From positions 4,650,001 to 4,714,000 of the forward strand of contig NZ_CP041730.1 of the NCBI RefSeq assembly GCF_007431345.1: 64,000 nt of DNA, in the 5' to 3' direction. Origin of the DNA: Chitinimonas arctica. Its GTDB lineage: Bacteria > Pseudomonadota > Gammaproteobacteria > Burkholderiales > Chitinimonadaceae. Below, in pieces: positions 1-8,521 of the stretch (its first letter is position 1; every line of letters begins with the position of its first letter). The notes beneath the pieces are model-generated. The model worked only from the letters and a program-made list of their open reading frames with translations, ran no database searches and was not told the DNA's origin. Both the position numbers and the translations under genes were made by a program.

Positions 1-1
1 C

Positions 2-379
2 CATGTCTGCTTCCCCTATTCGATGATCGAGCCGCTGCGCGATTTGCTATACAGCTCGATGCAGGCCGACCGCATGGAGTCGGACAACCGTTGGGTCAAG
101 CTGCTGTCGCGCGAAGTGCAGAATTCCGAAGTGGTGCTGATCGCCAACCTGGGGTCGGCCAAGATTACGCTTGGTGAAATCCTCGACCTGAAGGTGGGCG
201 ATGTGATCGGCATCGACATCCCGCAGACCGTCACGGCGGAAGTGGATGGCGTGCCTTTGCTGGAAGGCCACTATGGTACGCTGCATGGCCAGTACGCCCT
301 GAAGATCGAGAAACTGCTGATGACAGCGGAAAACCTCTCCATCGACGATGAGCCGCAAGAGGACTTGAGCAATGAGTGA
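2..379 (+). CDS. fliM: FliM, flagellar motor switch protein (3' part only)
   Basis: C-terminal part of FliM, the C-ring protein that binds CheY-P and links FliG to FliN. The gene enters from the left edge; the frame is open from base 2 and reads HVCFPYSMIEPLRDLL, a typical FliM stretch, followed by the SpoA-like beta domain (LGEILDLKVGDVIGID). About 125 residues are visible. Its TGA at 377-379 overlaps the fliN start at 372, so the two are probably translationally coupled at the head of a fliMNOPQR run. The ATG at 23 is internal, not the start. Confidence 0.93.
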   Translation, partial: HVCFPYSMIEPLRDLLYSSMQADRMESDNRWVKLLSREVQNSEVVLIANLGSAKITLGEILDLKVGDVIGIDIPQTVTAEVDGVPLLEGHYGTLHGQYALKIEKLLMTAENLSIDDEPQEDLSNE

Positions 380-815
380 AGAAGCCGACGAGCAGGGGCT
401 GGACGATTGGGCCGCCGCGCTGGCCGAGCAGCAGATAGCCGAGACCGCCGCCCATGAGCAAGCCGCCGTGGCTTCGCCGTCGCCTGCGATGTCGACTGCA
501 CCGGCTGATATCTTCCAGCGCTTCGACAATCAGCCGGAAAAACCCACCGGCCCCTCCAGCATCGACATGATCATGGATATCCCGGTCTCCATGACCGTGG
601 AGTTGGGCCGCACCAAGATCGCCATCCGCAGCTTGCTGCAGCTGGCGCAGGGCTCGGTGGTGGAGCTGGATGGCCTGGCGGGTGAACCGATGGATGTACT
701 GATCAACGGCACCCTGATTGCCCAGGGCGAGGTGGTGGTGGTGAACGACAAGTTCGGCATCCGCCTCACCGATATCATCACCCCGGCGGAACGTATTCGC
801 CGTCTGCACAAGTAG
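372..815 (+). CDS. fliN: FliN, flagellar motor switch protein
   Basis: 147-residue FliN, which with FliM forms the lower C ring and also docks the export ATPase complex. The N-terminal half is acidic and Ala-rich and of low conservation. The C-terminal SpoA domain (about residues 68-145) shows IPVSMTVELGRTKIAIRSLL, LAQGSVVELDGLAGEPMDVL and GEVVVVNDKFGIRLTDII, the standard FliN motifs. The start overlaps the end of fliM and the gene is 11 bp from fliO, in an ordinary fli order. Confidence 0.96.
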   Translation: MSEEADEQGLDDWAAALAEQQIAETAAHEQAAVASPSPAMSTAPADIFQRFDNQPEKPTGPSSIDMIMDIPVSMTVELGRTKIAIRSLLQLAQGSVVELDGLAGEPMDVLINGTLIAQGEVVVVNDKFGIRLTDIITPAERIRRLHK

Positions 816-826
816 CCATCCCACCC

Positions 827-1282
827 ATGCGTATCGACCGCTTTTTATCCGCCGCCTTCCTGTTTGCGGCGGCGTCCGTGTGCGCCCTGGCTGCCGAGCC
901 GGCCAAGGCGGTACCACCGGTCGCCACCGGCGCCATGGCCGGGCTGATGCAGGTTGCCCTGGCGCTGGTGTTCGTGATTGCCGCGATCTTCGTCACCGCT
1001 TGGCTGATGCGCCGTTTTACCCCAGGCCAGTTCGGTAGCCAGGCCCCGCTGCGCATGGTCGGCGGCGTGATGGTCGGTAACCGGGAGCGGGTCGTGATCG
1101 TGGAGGTGGACGACACCTGGCTGGTATTGGGCGTCACCGCAGCGGGCATCAGCAATCTGCATAGCCTGCCGCGCCCGGAGGGAGCAGTAGCGACCCCGGC
1201 GGCTTCGCACGTGTTCGCCGAAAAACTGGCCACCATCCTGAAAGCGCGCAAGGCGCCCAACCCCACCCAGGATACGGCATGA
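827..1282 (+). CDS. fliO: FliO, flagellar biosynthesis protein
   Basis: 151-residue FliO-type protein, a small membrane factor that helps assemble the FliP ring of the flagellar type III export gate. It has a signal-like N-terminus (hydrophobic about 5-22, then LAAEP) and a membrane segment at about residues 36-57 (QVALALVFVIAAIFVTAWLM), followed by a small beta-rich cytoplasmic domain (GGVMVGNRERVVIVEVDDTW). Position between fliN and fliP and the 4-bp ATGA overlap with fliP support the call, which would be weaker on sequence alone because FliO is poorly conserved. Confidence 0.9.
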   Translation: MRIDRFLSAAFLFAAASVCALAAEPAKAVPPVATGAMAGLMQVALALVFVIAAIFVTAWLMRRFTPGQFGSQAPLRMVGGVMVGNRERVVIVEVDDTWLVLGVTAAGISNLHSLPRPEGAVATPAASHVFAEKLATILKARKAPNPTQDTA

Positions 1283-2025
1283 GCCCACGCCGCCCGCTGA
1301 TCGGCCTGCTCCTGCTGTTGTTCGGCGGCCTGCCCGTCCTGGCGGCGGAAGTCGGCCTGCCCCTGTTGAACAGCCAGCCCAGCGGTGCGGGACAGAGCTA
1401 TACCCTAAGCCTGCAGACCCTGGTGATGCTCACCGGCATTACTTTTCTGCCGGCGATCCTGCTGATGATGACGGCCTTCACCCGCATCGTGATCGTCCTG
1501 TCCATGTTGCGGCAGGCACTGGGGACCATGCAGGCGCCGCCCAACCAGGTGATTGTCGGACTATCCCTGTTCCTGACCGTCTTTGTCATGTCGCCGGTAT
1601 TGGACCGTATCTGGGTGGATGCCTACCAGCCCTTCAGCGAAGACAAGATCAGCTTTAACGAAGCCCTCGAGCGCGGCGGCAAGCCGCTCAAGCAATTTAT
1701 GCTCAAGCAGACGCGGCAGAAGGACTTGGCGTTGTTTATCGAGCTATCGCAAAGCGAGAAACCGCAAGGGCCCGAAGAGGTCGGCTTCAAGACCCTGGTA
1801 CCCGCCTATGTCACCAGCGAGCTGAAGACCGCCTTCCAGATCGCCTTCCTGGTGTTTATTCCCTTTCTGGTCATCGATATGGTAGTGGCGAGCGTACTGA
1901 TGGCCATGGGTATGATGATGGTCAGCCCGGTAACCATCTCGCTGCCCTTCAAGATCATTCTGTTTGTACTGGTGGATGGCTGGACGCTGTTGATCGGCTC
2001 GCTGGTACAGAGTTTCTATACTTAG
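1279..2025 (+). CDS. fliP: FliP, flagellar export gate protein
   Basis: 248-residue FliP, core of the FliPQR export gate in the basal-body membrane. A signal peptide (about residues 1-22, ending VLAAE) is followed by the conserved segments LTGITFLPAILLMMTAFTRI, MLRQALGTMQAPPNQVIVGL and the C-terminal gate region FLVIDMVVASVLMAMGMMMV. Length matches the family. It begins inside the end of fliO (ATGA overlap). A 58-bp gap with the SD-like AAGGA separates it from fliQ. Confidence 0.97.
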   Translation: MSPRRPLIGLLLLLFGGLPVLAAEVGLPLLNSQPSGAGQSYTLSLQTLVMLTGITFLPAILLMMTAFTRIVIVLSMLRQALGTMQAPPNQVIVGLSLFLTVFVMSPVLDRIWVDAYQPFSEDKISFNEALERGGKPLKQFMLKQTRQKDLALFIELSQSEKPQGPEEVGFKTLVPAYVTSELKTAFQIAFLVFIPFLVIDMVVASVLMAMGMMMVSPVTISLPFKIILFVLVDGWTLLIGSLVQSFYT

Positions 2026-2083
2026 GGACACCGCGCATGCGTACCGCGCATATCTGGCTCAGCGCCTCCTGCTAAGGAATGCC

Positions 2084-2353
2084 ATGTCCCCGGAAATGGT
2101 CATCACCGTTATCCAGCGCGCCTTCGAGGTCATGATCCTGGTCGGCGGCCCCATGCTGCTGGCCGGTTTGGTGGTGGGTTTGATCATCAGCGTCTTTCAG
2201 GCCGCCACCCAGATCAATGAAGCCACCTTGTCCTTTATCCCCAAGTTGCTGGTGACCTTCCTGGTCGCCGTGCTGGCGGGGCCGTGGATGCTGTCCATTT
2301 TGATGGACTACACGGTGCGTCTGTACCAAGCCATTCCGACCATGATCGGCTGA
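2084..2353 (+). CDS. fliQ: FliQ, flagellar export gate protein
   Basis: 89-residue FliQ, a two-helix membrane protein of the export gate. Two hydrophobic segments (about 15-40 and 52-75) carry the family motif GLIISVFQAATQINEATLSF and then IPKLL. The SD AAGGA lies 8-9 nt before the ATG. It is followed by fliR after only 4 bp. No oddities seen. Confidence 0.97.
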   Translation: MSPEMVITVIQRAFEVMILVGGPMLLAGLVVGLIISVFQAATQINEATLSFIPKLLVTFLVAVLAGPWMLSILMDYTVRLYQAIPTMIG

Positions 2354-2357
2354 CTGC

Positions 2358-3143
2358 ATGATCACCGTCACCGATGCGCAGATTCAAGCCTGGCTGGGCA
2401 TGCTGCTGTGGCCCTTCTTCCGCATCCTTGCCCTGTTCGCCGCCGATCCCTTTTATTCCAGCCGTAGCATCCCCGTGCGGGTCAAGGTCGGGCTGGCCTT
2501 TATGCTGGCCATGCTCATTGCCCCGGCACTACCCGCCGGACCCGATGTCGCCCCGGTGTCGCCGCTGGGCCTGCTGATATTGGCGCAGCAGCTACTGATC
2601 GGCTTCGCCATCGGCATGACCATGCGGCTGGTGTTCTCGTCGGTTGAAATGGCCGGCCACCTGGCGGGCTTGCAGATGGGCTTGGGCTTCGCCAGCTTCT
2701 ACGACCCGCAGCACGGCACCAATACCGTGGTGGTAGCCCAGTTCGCCAGCCTGTTGACCATCCTGCTGTTCCTTTCCTTCAATGGCCATCTGCTGGTGAT
2801 CGAGACCATCGTCAAGAGCTTTACCCTGCTGCCCATCTCGGCTGTGCCGCTGAAGACGGCAGGGTTGAAACTGCTGGTCGATTCGGCCGGCCAGATATTT
2901 ACCTTGGGGCTGCTGTTGTCCTTGCCGGTGCTGGCGGCCTTGCTGATCACCAATCTTTCCATCGGCGTCATGTCGCGCGCCGCGCCGCAGTTCAATGTGT
3001 TCGCCGTGGGTTTCCCGCTGACGCTGGGGGTGGGGGTGGGGGCTTTCTATCTTTCCTTGCCGCATTTCTCGCCCCATGTGCAACGGCTGATCGATGAGGC
3101 GACCCGGCTGGCTTATAAGGTGGCGAGGGTGATGGCGGGGTAG
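2358..3143 (+). CDS. fliR: FliR, flagellar export gate protein
   Basis: 261-residue FliR, the third component of the FliPQR gate, with six to seven predicted membrane helices. Recognisable stretches include FFRILALFAADPFYSSRSIP near the N-terminus, the GFAIGMTMRLVFSSVEMAGH region and the C-terminal FNVFAVGFPLTLGVGVGAF. It is the last flagellar gene visible; flhB, which often follows, is absent and the next genes are unrelated AT-richer reading frames. Confidence 0.97.
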   Translation: MITVTDAQIQAWLGMLLWPFFRILALFAADPFYSSRSIPVRVKVGLAFMLAMLIAPALPAGPDVAPVSPLGLLILAQQLLIGFAIGMTMRLVFSSVEMAGHLAGLQMGLGFASFYDPQHGTNTVVVAQFASLLTILLFLSFNGHLLVIETIVKSFTLLPISAVPLKTAGLKLLVDSAGQIFTLGLLLSLPVLAALLITNLSIGVMSRAAPQFNVFAVGFPLTLGVGVGAFYLSLPHFSPHVQRLIDEATRLAYKVARVMAG

Positions 3144-3421
3144 GGGGCGCTGTGCGTTCGCATCGGCGTTTGCAGCGGTCGTGCAGCCAGACTTGACGCG
3201 GTTTTCAGGATGTTCGGATGAAATCGCCAGGGGAGAGGAGTCTGGCCCTGAGTTCGGCATACGCAGGCTGGGCGCTATGAAAACGACATGGGCATAATAT
3301 TCTTTACGACAAGAAAATATTTATTTCGAAAGCAGTTTTTACTAATTAAGAGAAAAATAGACATGTTGTTTTTTTATTCATGTCGGCAACTTTGCTGATG
3401 TATCGGCTTAAGGAATGGGTT

Positions 3422-3877
3422 ATGAATGGAGTAGTAATATCGACGCCTGTGATTTGGTCAGGTGGTCCTCGGGCGGAGCCTTCAGATAGGACGTCGGCTT
3501 CAGGAAAAAGTGCCTTAGGCTCGGAACATAAAATCGAAATTCATGAGAAAAAGGAAACGAATAATTCTCGCTGCGGGGAGAATACGCTTGCTGGAAAATT
3601 CGTCAACGCCCTTGGTAATATATTCCCCAAGGGAAATGTTTTCGAGAAAGTTGCTGGCAAGTTAAAGGTGGGTTATGAAAAGATAAGTGACTCGTTCGCA
3701 TCTGTAGCGAAGAAAGTATGCTTGAGGGCGGATAAAAATGCAGATTTATCGCCCACTTTGGATTCAAGTAAGCCGAGCGTCGTTGATGGAAGGAAAGCAG
3801 GTAAGCCTCTTACGAATTCCGAAATTGTCGACGGCATTGTCAAAAATGGTGACTATATGAAGCTGTTTATTAGCTAA
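3422..3877 (+). CDS. Orphan hypothetical protein after fliR
   Basis: Hypothetical protein of 151 residues from the ATG at 3422, chosen because TAAGGA lies 8-13 nt upstream; an ATG at 3380 would add 14 residues but has no SD. No signal peptide or membrane helix is seen; the middle (about 50-95) is amphipathic and Lys/Ala/Gly-rich (VAGKLKVGYEKISDSFASVA). Base composition is clearly more AT-rich than the fli genes, suggesting transfer. It is followed after 94 bp by another AT-rich orphan of similar helical character. I do not recognise a family; a secreted protein or effector is conceivable but unproven. Confidence 0.6.
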   Translation: MNGVVISTPVIWSGGPRAEPSDRTSASGKSALGSEHKIEIHEKKETNNSRCGENTLAGKFVNALGNIFPKGNVFEKVAGKLKVGYEKISDSFASVAKKVCLRADKNADLSPTLDSSKPSVVDGRKAGKPLTNSEIVDGIVKNGDYMKLFIS

Positions 3878-3971
3878 GTATTTTGCATGGGAGTGGCCGG
3901 TGGCGGCAACATTTCTCGCGTTAAGTGGCTGCGGTTATTTATATATCTAGTGCTGGCCAAAGGGGTAGGCA

Positions 3972-5072
3972 ATGTCTGTTGGGTCAATGTTCGCAAGTGC
4001 GGCAAGTTTTACACGCAATTTGCTCGTTCAGGATAAAAGCAACGATACTCAAAGAAATGGAGAGGCGGAGGGGACGTTCGGTTCCAGTGTTATTAGCCTG
4101 GCAAACAACGTGCAAGATCGAATGCTCGGGGGAGTGGAAGCGCTCGGTAAAACATTTATTAGTGCGGTCAGGAATAATATGACTGAACCCGTAAGTGGCA
4201 AGATTGCTGACGCTGGTGGCAAGATAGTCAAGACTGCCGGTGAAGTTAGCGAAGCGTTGCGGCCGCGTATTCAAAGTGTAAGTGAAAGCCCGGTGGGAAG
4301 TGCGGCGAAGGAGTTGTTTAATAAGGCCGATAGAACGACACGCGCATTAACCACTTCCTTGTTGCCAACTGGAAGGGCTTTGGCGGATAGCAAGTCCGAG
4401 CAGCGTGCTGCGAGTATGAAAAGGGAGTCCATGGGACCGAGCCGGGTGCGAAATGACAATGTTGAGAGACGAAGTACTTCAATGTCAACATCGGTCGAAT
4501 CTACTTCGCTGAATCCAGGTGTTGAGGAGTGTGAATTTATCCAAGACCTGGAGGAGGTGCCGCAGTCCAGTGATAATCAGTTGTATGCGAAGCTTAGTGA
4601 TAGTAGGAGAGGATTATTCGACGCGTTGGAAGAAATGCAAGCGCTGGTGGACAAGTCATACGGGAGTAAGCCGAGTATTAGTGGACCATCTGAACAATCC
4701 GCTCCGAAACTAGATGGCGCCGTTGCGAGTCCAGACGTTTTGGTGCCAGAAAAACCTTCGTGGAAAAAAGGCGATGCTTGGAGCGATGTTCTGTTGGAGG
4801 CATTGGGTGAGCCTGGTGAAATTAATGTGCCGCCGGACAAGCCGGTGGATATTGACTCGCTCATTAACGAGATGTCTAACAGATACGGTCCCGGATTGGG
4901 CAATAGCGTTGCGAGCCGAGGGAGTTCGGCGCCAACAGAACCTTCTCAGACGAACGGTGGTACTTCGCTAAATTCCGATATGGGTGCGAGGAATGCTGAA
5001 TGGAATAGCAAGTGGGGCGATGTTATAGCTTTGCTAACCCCGGAAGATAATATAATGAATAAAGAAGGCTGA
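3972..5072 (+). CDS. Orphan helical/low-complexity protein
   Basis: 366-residue protein of unknown function. The ATG follows AAAGGGG with good spacing. The N-terminus is Ser/Thr/Asn-rich without a classical signal peptide. Residues about 40-135 form a long Ala/Gly/Lys/Val-rich amphipathic stretch (GKIADAGGKIVKTAGEVSEA), and the C-terminal half is acidic, Ser/Pro-rich and probably disordered. Like its upstream neighbour it is AT-rich relative to the flanks. The Ser-rich start and disordered body resemble proteins exported by type III systems, but no family motif supports that. Confidence 0.65.
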   Translation: MSVGSMFASAASFTRNLLVQDKSNDTQRNGEAEGTFGSSVISLANNVQDRMLGGVEALGKTFISAVRNNMTEPVSGKIADAGGKIVKTAGEVSEALRPRIQSVSESPVGSAAKELFNKADRTTRALTTSLLPTGRALADSKSEQRAASMKRESMGPSRVRNDNVERRSTSMSTSVESTSLNPGVEECEFIQDLEEVPQSSDNQLYAKLSDSRRGLFDALEEMQALVDKSYGSKPSISGPSEQSAPKLDGAVASPDVLVPEKPSWKKGDAWSDVLLEALGEPGEINVPPDKPVDIDSLINEMSNRYGPGLGNSVASRGSSAPTEPSQTNGGTSLNSDMGARNAEWNSKWGDVIALLTPEDNIMNKEG

Positions 5073-5185
5073 CTCAAAGGAGTCGGAATGAAGGCTGCGG
5101 CCGTCGGAGACCCAATGGTGCTTCCACGGCCGCGGCTTGATCCTTGCGGCAAGCCAGGGTTAAGCATCCCCAAAAAAATCCCTGC

Positions 5186-5524
5186 CTAAACCGCATCCTC
5201 CCCCGTCTCGCCCGTGCGAATACGCACAACCTGCTCCACCGAGGTGACAAAAATCTTGCCATCACCGATCTTGCCGGTGCGGGCCGCCTTGACGATGGCA
5301 TCGATGGCCAAGTCCACCTTGTCCTCGGCGATCACGACCTCGATCTTGACCTTGGGCAGGAAGTCCACCACATATTCGGCGCCACGATAGAGCTCGGTGT
5401 GGCCTTTCTGGCGGCCGAAGCCTTTGACCTCGGTGACGGTCAGGCCGCTGACGCCTACCTCGGCCAGCGCTTCACGTACTTCATCCAGCTTGAACGGCTT
5501 GATGACCGCTTCGATTTTCTTCAT
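5186..5524 (-). CDS. glnB: PII nitrogen regulatory protein GlnB
   Basis: 112-residue PII signal protein sensing 2-oxoglutarate, ATP/ADP and (via uridylylation) glutamine, controlling GlnE, NtrB and others. The start at 5524 (MKKIEAVIKPFKLDEVREAL) is the family start; an upstream in-frame extension is not conserved. The T loop with the modified tyrosine is seen in GHTELYRGAEYVVDFLPK, and the C-terminal signature in TGKIGDGKIFVTSVEQVVRI. No amtB is adjacent, which favours GlnB over GlnK. It lies downstream of the foldase gene on the same strand. Confidence 0.95.
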   Translation of the reverse strand: MKKIEAVIKPFKLDEVREALAEVGVSGLTVTEVKGFGRQKGHTELYRGAEYVVDFLPKVKIEVVIAEDKVDLAIDAIVKAARTGKIGDGKIFVTSVEQVVRIRTGETGEDAV

Positions 5525-5553
5525 ACCCACGATGCATTTCTCCTTCAGACGTG

Positions 5554-5577
5554 ACAAAGGGCCTGACGGCCCTTTGT
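5554..5577 (-). terminator. Hairpin between ppiC-type gene and glnB
   Basis: Perfect 10-bp inverted repeat ACAAAGGGCC / GGCCCTTTGT with a 4-base loop, in the gap between the foldase gene and glnB. There is no clear T run on the minus strand, so it may act as a weak terminator or as an mRNA-end stabiliser. Confidence 0.5.
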
Positions 5578-5604
5578 GTACTTGCAAGCGTTGACCGCGC
5601 TCGA

Positions 5605-6387
5605 TTACTCGACCTTGGCCTTGGCCTTCAGGTCGGCGATCAGCTTGTCCAGGTTCTGGCCTTGGACTTGCTGTTGCAGACCGGCCTTCACTTCGTCGAA
5701 AGCAGGGCCTTGCGGCTGGCGCACGTCTTCCAGCTTGATGACGTGGAAGCCGAACTGGCTCTTCACCGGCGCCTGGGTCACTTGGCCCTTGGCCAGCTTG
5801 ACCATGGCATCGCCGAATTCCTTGACGAAGTTGGTCGGTGCGGCCCAGCCCAGATCGCCACCGTTGACCTTGCTGCCGGTGTCCTTGGACTTTTCCTTGG
5901 CCAGGTCTTCGAACTTCTTACCCTTCTTCAAGGCGGCGATCAGCTCGTTGGCTTCTTTTTCGGTTTCGACCAGGATGTGGCGAGCGTGGTATTCCTTGCT
6001 CGGCATCTGGGTCTTCAGCTTCTCGAATTCGGCCTTCAGCGCGGCTTCAGGAATGACATTGCTCTTTTGGTAGTTCTGCACGAAGGCCTTCAGCATGACG
6101 TTCTGCTGGGCCATGGCGGTTTCTACCTGCACATCGGCGTCCTTGGCCAGGCCTTGCTTGGCGGCTTCCTGGGCGATGACTTCCTTGGTGATCATGTCGT
6201 CGCGGATCTTGGCGCGCAGTTCCGGGCTGTCCTTGGCGCCGCGTTCGGCCAATTGCTTCAGGACGAAGTCCATCTGGGCTTGGGGAATGGCGACGCCATT
6301 GACCACGGCGACAGGCTTGTCGGCGGCGAATACGGAGCTGGCCAGCAGGGCGGCGATCAGGGCGGGAGCGAAAATCTTGGTTTGCAT
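5605..6387 (-). CDS. Periplasmic PpiC/parvulin-type peptidyl-prolyl isomerase
   Basis: 260-residue foldase of the SurA/PrsA/PpiC parvulin group, catalysing cis-trans isomerisation of prolyl bonds in the periplasm. A signal peptide covers about residues 1-21 (cut after VFA). An N-terminal helical chaperone part follows, then the parvulin domain at about 132-225, starting YHARHILVETEKEANELIAA and containing GGDLGWAAP and PVKSQFGFHVIKLEDVR. It is the last gene of the run yciB, yciI::bolA, ppiC-like, an arrangement familiar in betaproteobacteria. Confidence 0.93.
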   Translation of the reverse strand: MQTKIFAPALIAALLASSVFAADKPVAVVNGVAIPQAQMDFVLKQLAERGAKDSPELRAKIRDDMITKEVIAQEAAKQGLAKDADVQVETAMAQQNVMLKAFVQNYQKSNVIPEAALKAEFEKLKTQMPSKEYHARHILVETEKEANELIAALKKGKKFEDLAKEKSKDTGSKVNGGDLGWAAPTNFVKEFGDAMVKLAKGQVTQAPVKSQFGFHVIKLEDVRQPQGPAFDEVKAGLQQQVQGQNLDKLIADLKAKAKVE

Positions 6388-6436
6388 CGAATACGTCCTT
6401 CTTGGTCTTTAGAGGGTAATAGTCGTTAAAAACGGC

Positions 6437-7003
6437 TCAGGCATCTTCGCCGGGAGCCCGGGCATCGATGGCAAGCGCATGGATATCGCGCCGCATCAAC
6501 TCTCCCAGTGTTTCGTAAACCAGTCGGTGACGTGCCACCGGCTTCAGGCCGGCAAAACGTTCGGACACGATACGCAGTTGAAAGTGCCCGCCGCCGGAAG
6601 CCGCACCGGCATGACCGACATGCTTGCCGCTGTCGTCACGCAATTCCAGCACAAGCGGACACAGGTCTGCCAGTTTCTCATGGATTTGTTCGATCGTGTT
6701 CACGTCGGCAATACCGTTCTTGAACGGCCGTACTTCCACACGCTGGTAGACCGCGGCGGTCAGATAGGGATCGGCATCGGCCCAGGCCTGGGCATCGGCC
6801 AGGCAATCGAACTCGGCCACGATCAGGCTGCCGGAAAAACCGGCGGGGCCGGGGTCCGGCGCATCGATGGCCGGGAAGGGGCCGGCCAGTACCAGCCGGC
6901 CCTGTTCCTGCAAGGCGTGCAGGCGGGCCAGATGGGCCGGGCGGTTGGCCAGCCGGGCAGCGAGGGAGTCAGGCGCGTCGTGACCGGTAATGGCATACAG
7001 CAT
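6437..7003 (-). CDS. YciI-BolA fusion protein
   Basis: 188 residues that read as two complete small domains in one frame. Residues about 1-97 are YciI-like (MLYAITGHDAPDSLAARLAN, then GRLVLAGPFPAID and DPYLTAAVYQRVEVRPFKN). Residues about 100-185 are BolA-like (VNTIEQIHEKLADLCPLVLE, HVGHAGAASGGGHFQLRIVS, RHRLVYETLGELM). In related bacteria these are normally separate adjacent genes, so this is a natural fusion or a lost stop. BolA proteins act with monothiol glutaredoxins in Fe-S/iron handling; YciI's role is unclear. The start is 3 bp past the yciB stop. Confidence 0.85.
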   Translation of the reverse strand: MLYAITGHDAPDSLAARLANRPAHLARLHALQEQGRLVLAGPFPAIDAPDPGPAGFSGSLIVAEFDCLADAQAWADADPYLTAAVYQRVEVRPFKNGIADVNTIEQIHEKLADLCPLVLELRDDSGKHVGHAGAASGGGHFQLRIVSERFAGLKPVARHRLVYETLGELMRRDIHALAIDARAPGEDA

Positions 7004-7006
7004 GGC

Positions 7007-7588
7007 TCAGGTTTCCTTCTTCGGGCCGTCGCCGGCCGGTATCTGGCGCATCAGCCAGATGCCTTGGCAGATGGCAAAGACGAAGGGCAGGCCCAGGCCG
7101 CCGATCAGCTTGAACTTGACCCAGATGGCTTCGCCCAGGACATAGGCGACCCACAGGTTGAGCACGGCCATGAACAGGAAGAACAGGACCCAGGCCCACA
7201 TCAGCGTATCCCAGGTGCGGGTGGGCAGATCCAGTTCCTTGCCCATCAACAGTGCCAGGGGCGGCTTCTTCATCACATAGCGCGAGATCAGCATGCCGCC
7301 GGCCAGCGCGACATCCAGGGCGCTGGTCTTCCAGAAGATGAAATTGGGGTTATGCAGCAACAGGGTGGCGCCACCGAATACGACGATGAGTCCCAGGCTC
7401 ACCCATTGCATGGTTTCCACTGGTTTGCCGCGCAACTTCAACCAGGCCACCTGGGCCAGGGCGGCCGCCATGGTCAGGGCGGTAGCGAATTCGATAGGTT
7501 TGTTGATCCCGTATTCGGGAAAGGACAGGCCGGAAGAATAGCCCGCAACAAAGACGATGATGGGGAGTAGATCGAACAGGAATTTCAT
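7007..7588 (-). CDS. yciB: YciB/IspZ inner-membrane septation protein A
   Basis: 193-residue multi-pass membrane protein of the YciB (IspZ, septation protein A) family, linked to cell division and envelope integrity. Five to six hydrophobic segments are visible. Family motifs include MKFLFDLLPIIVFVAGY, NPNFIFWKTSALDVALA and the late WVAYVLGEAIWVKFKLIGG. First gene of the minus-strand run yciB, yciI::bolA, foldase. Confidence 0.95.
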   Translation of the reverse strand: MKFLFDLLPIIVFVAGYSSGLSFPEYGINKPIEFATALTMAAALAQVAWLKLRGKPVETMQWVSLGLIVVFGGATLLLHNPNFIFWKTSALDVALAGGMLISRYVMKKPPLALLMGKELDLPTRTWDTLMWAWVLFFLFMAVLNLWVAYVLGEAIWVKFKLIGGLGLPFVFAICQGIWLMRQIPAGDGPKKET

Positions 7589-7714
7589 GGGGCGCGATTA
7601 TGCCGATGGGCGGGCTAGGGAGCAATGAGTCTGCGACAAGCGGAGGGAAGATTGGTTTACCGACGCGCGTGGGAAGGGTACTGGACGGATAGGATTTTAC
7701 GCTGCCAGCGGCTG

Positions 7715-8521
7715 CTAGCCGCCATCGCCCACCGCCAATTGCCAATGCCCTTCCTGGCTTTGCCAGAGCGTCAGCGGCCAGTCGTATGCCTGGCTCAGGT
7801 GGTCGGTCCGCAAGGCTTGCGCGGGTTTGCCCTGTGCCAGCAGGCGGCCGTTCCCCAGCAGCAGGACCTGGTCCGCCCAGCGGGCCGCCAGGGGCAGGTC
7901 ATGCAGTACCGTGACGATGGTGCGGCCTTCCGCCGCTTCCTGGCGCAGGCGGCGCAATAGCAGCAGCTGGTGCTTCAGGTCGAGATGGTTGGTGGGTTCG
8001 TCCAGCAGCCAGATCGGTGCGTCCTGGGCCAGCAGGCGGGCCAGGCTGGCACGCTGTCGTTCGCCGCCGGACAGGGTATGCCAGCGCCGGCCGGCCAGTG
8101 CGCCCAGCTCGAAGACCGCCAAGGCGTGCTCGACCCGGGCGGCATCGTCGCTGCCGGGGCGGCCGAAGCTGCCCAACTGGGGGCGCCGGCCCAGCAGCAC
8201 GTATTCGGCCACGGTCAGCGGCAGGTCCTGCGGGGGGAATTGTCCCAGCCAGCCGATGCGGCGGGCCCGTTCCGCGGTGGTCATGGCCCGCAGCGGCATG
8301 GCGTCCAGCCAGACCTCGCCGCGGCTGGGGCGGAGAAGGCCGCCCAGCAGGCGCAACAGGGTGCTTTTGCCGGCGCCGTTCGGCCCCACCACGGCGGTCA
8401 CGCTGCCGCTGGCGATGCTGCCTTCCAGGCTGTCGAGCAGGCTACCGTCGCGCACGTCCAGGCCGAGCGAGCGGAATTGGATGGCGGGCGGGCTTGTGTG
8501 GATTTTCAGCGCGATGTTCAT
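7715..8521 (-). CDS. hmuV: HmuV, haem ABC transporter ATPase
   Basis: 268-residue ATP-binding subunit of a FecCD-type importer. Walker A is GPNGAGKSTLLRLL (about residues 45-58), the signature LSGGERQRASLARLLA and Walker B APIWLLDEPTNHLD. It overlaps hmuU by 4 bp (ATGA) and is the last gene of the haem operon, so haem/haemin is the likely substrate, although the ATPase alone would also fit a cobalamin or siderophore system. Confidence 0.92.
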   Translation of the reverse strand: MNIALKIHTSPPAIQFRSLGLDVRDGSLLDSLEGSIASGSVTAVVGPNGAGKSTLLRLLGGLLRPSRGEVWLDAMPLRAMTTAERARRIGWLGQFPPQDLPLTVAEYVLLGRRPQLGSFGRPGSDDAARVEHALAVFELGALAGRRWHTLSGGERQRASLARLLAQDAPIWLLDEPTNHLDLKHQLLLLRRLRQEAAEGRTIVTVLHDLPLAARWADQVLLLGNGRLLAQGKPAQALRTDHLSQAYDWPLTLWQSQEGHWQLAVGDGG

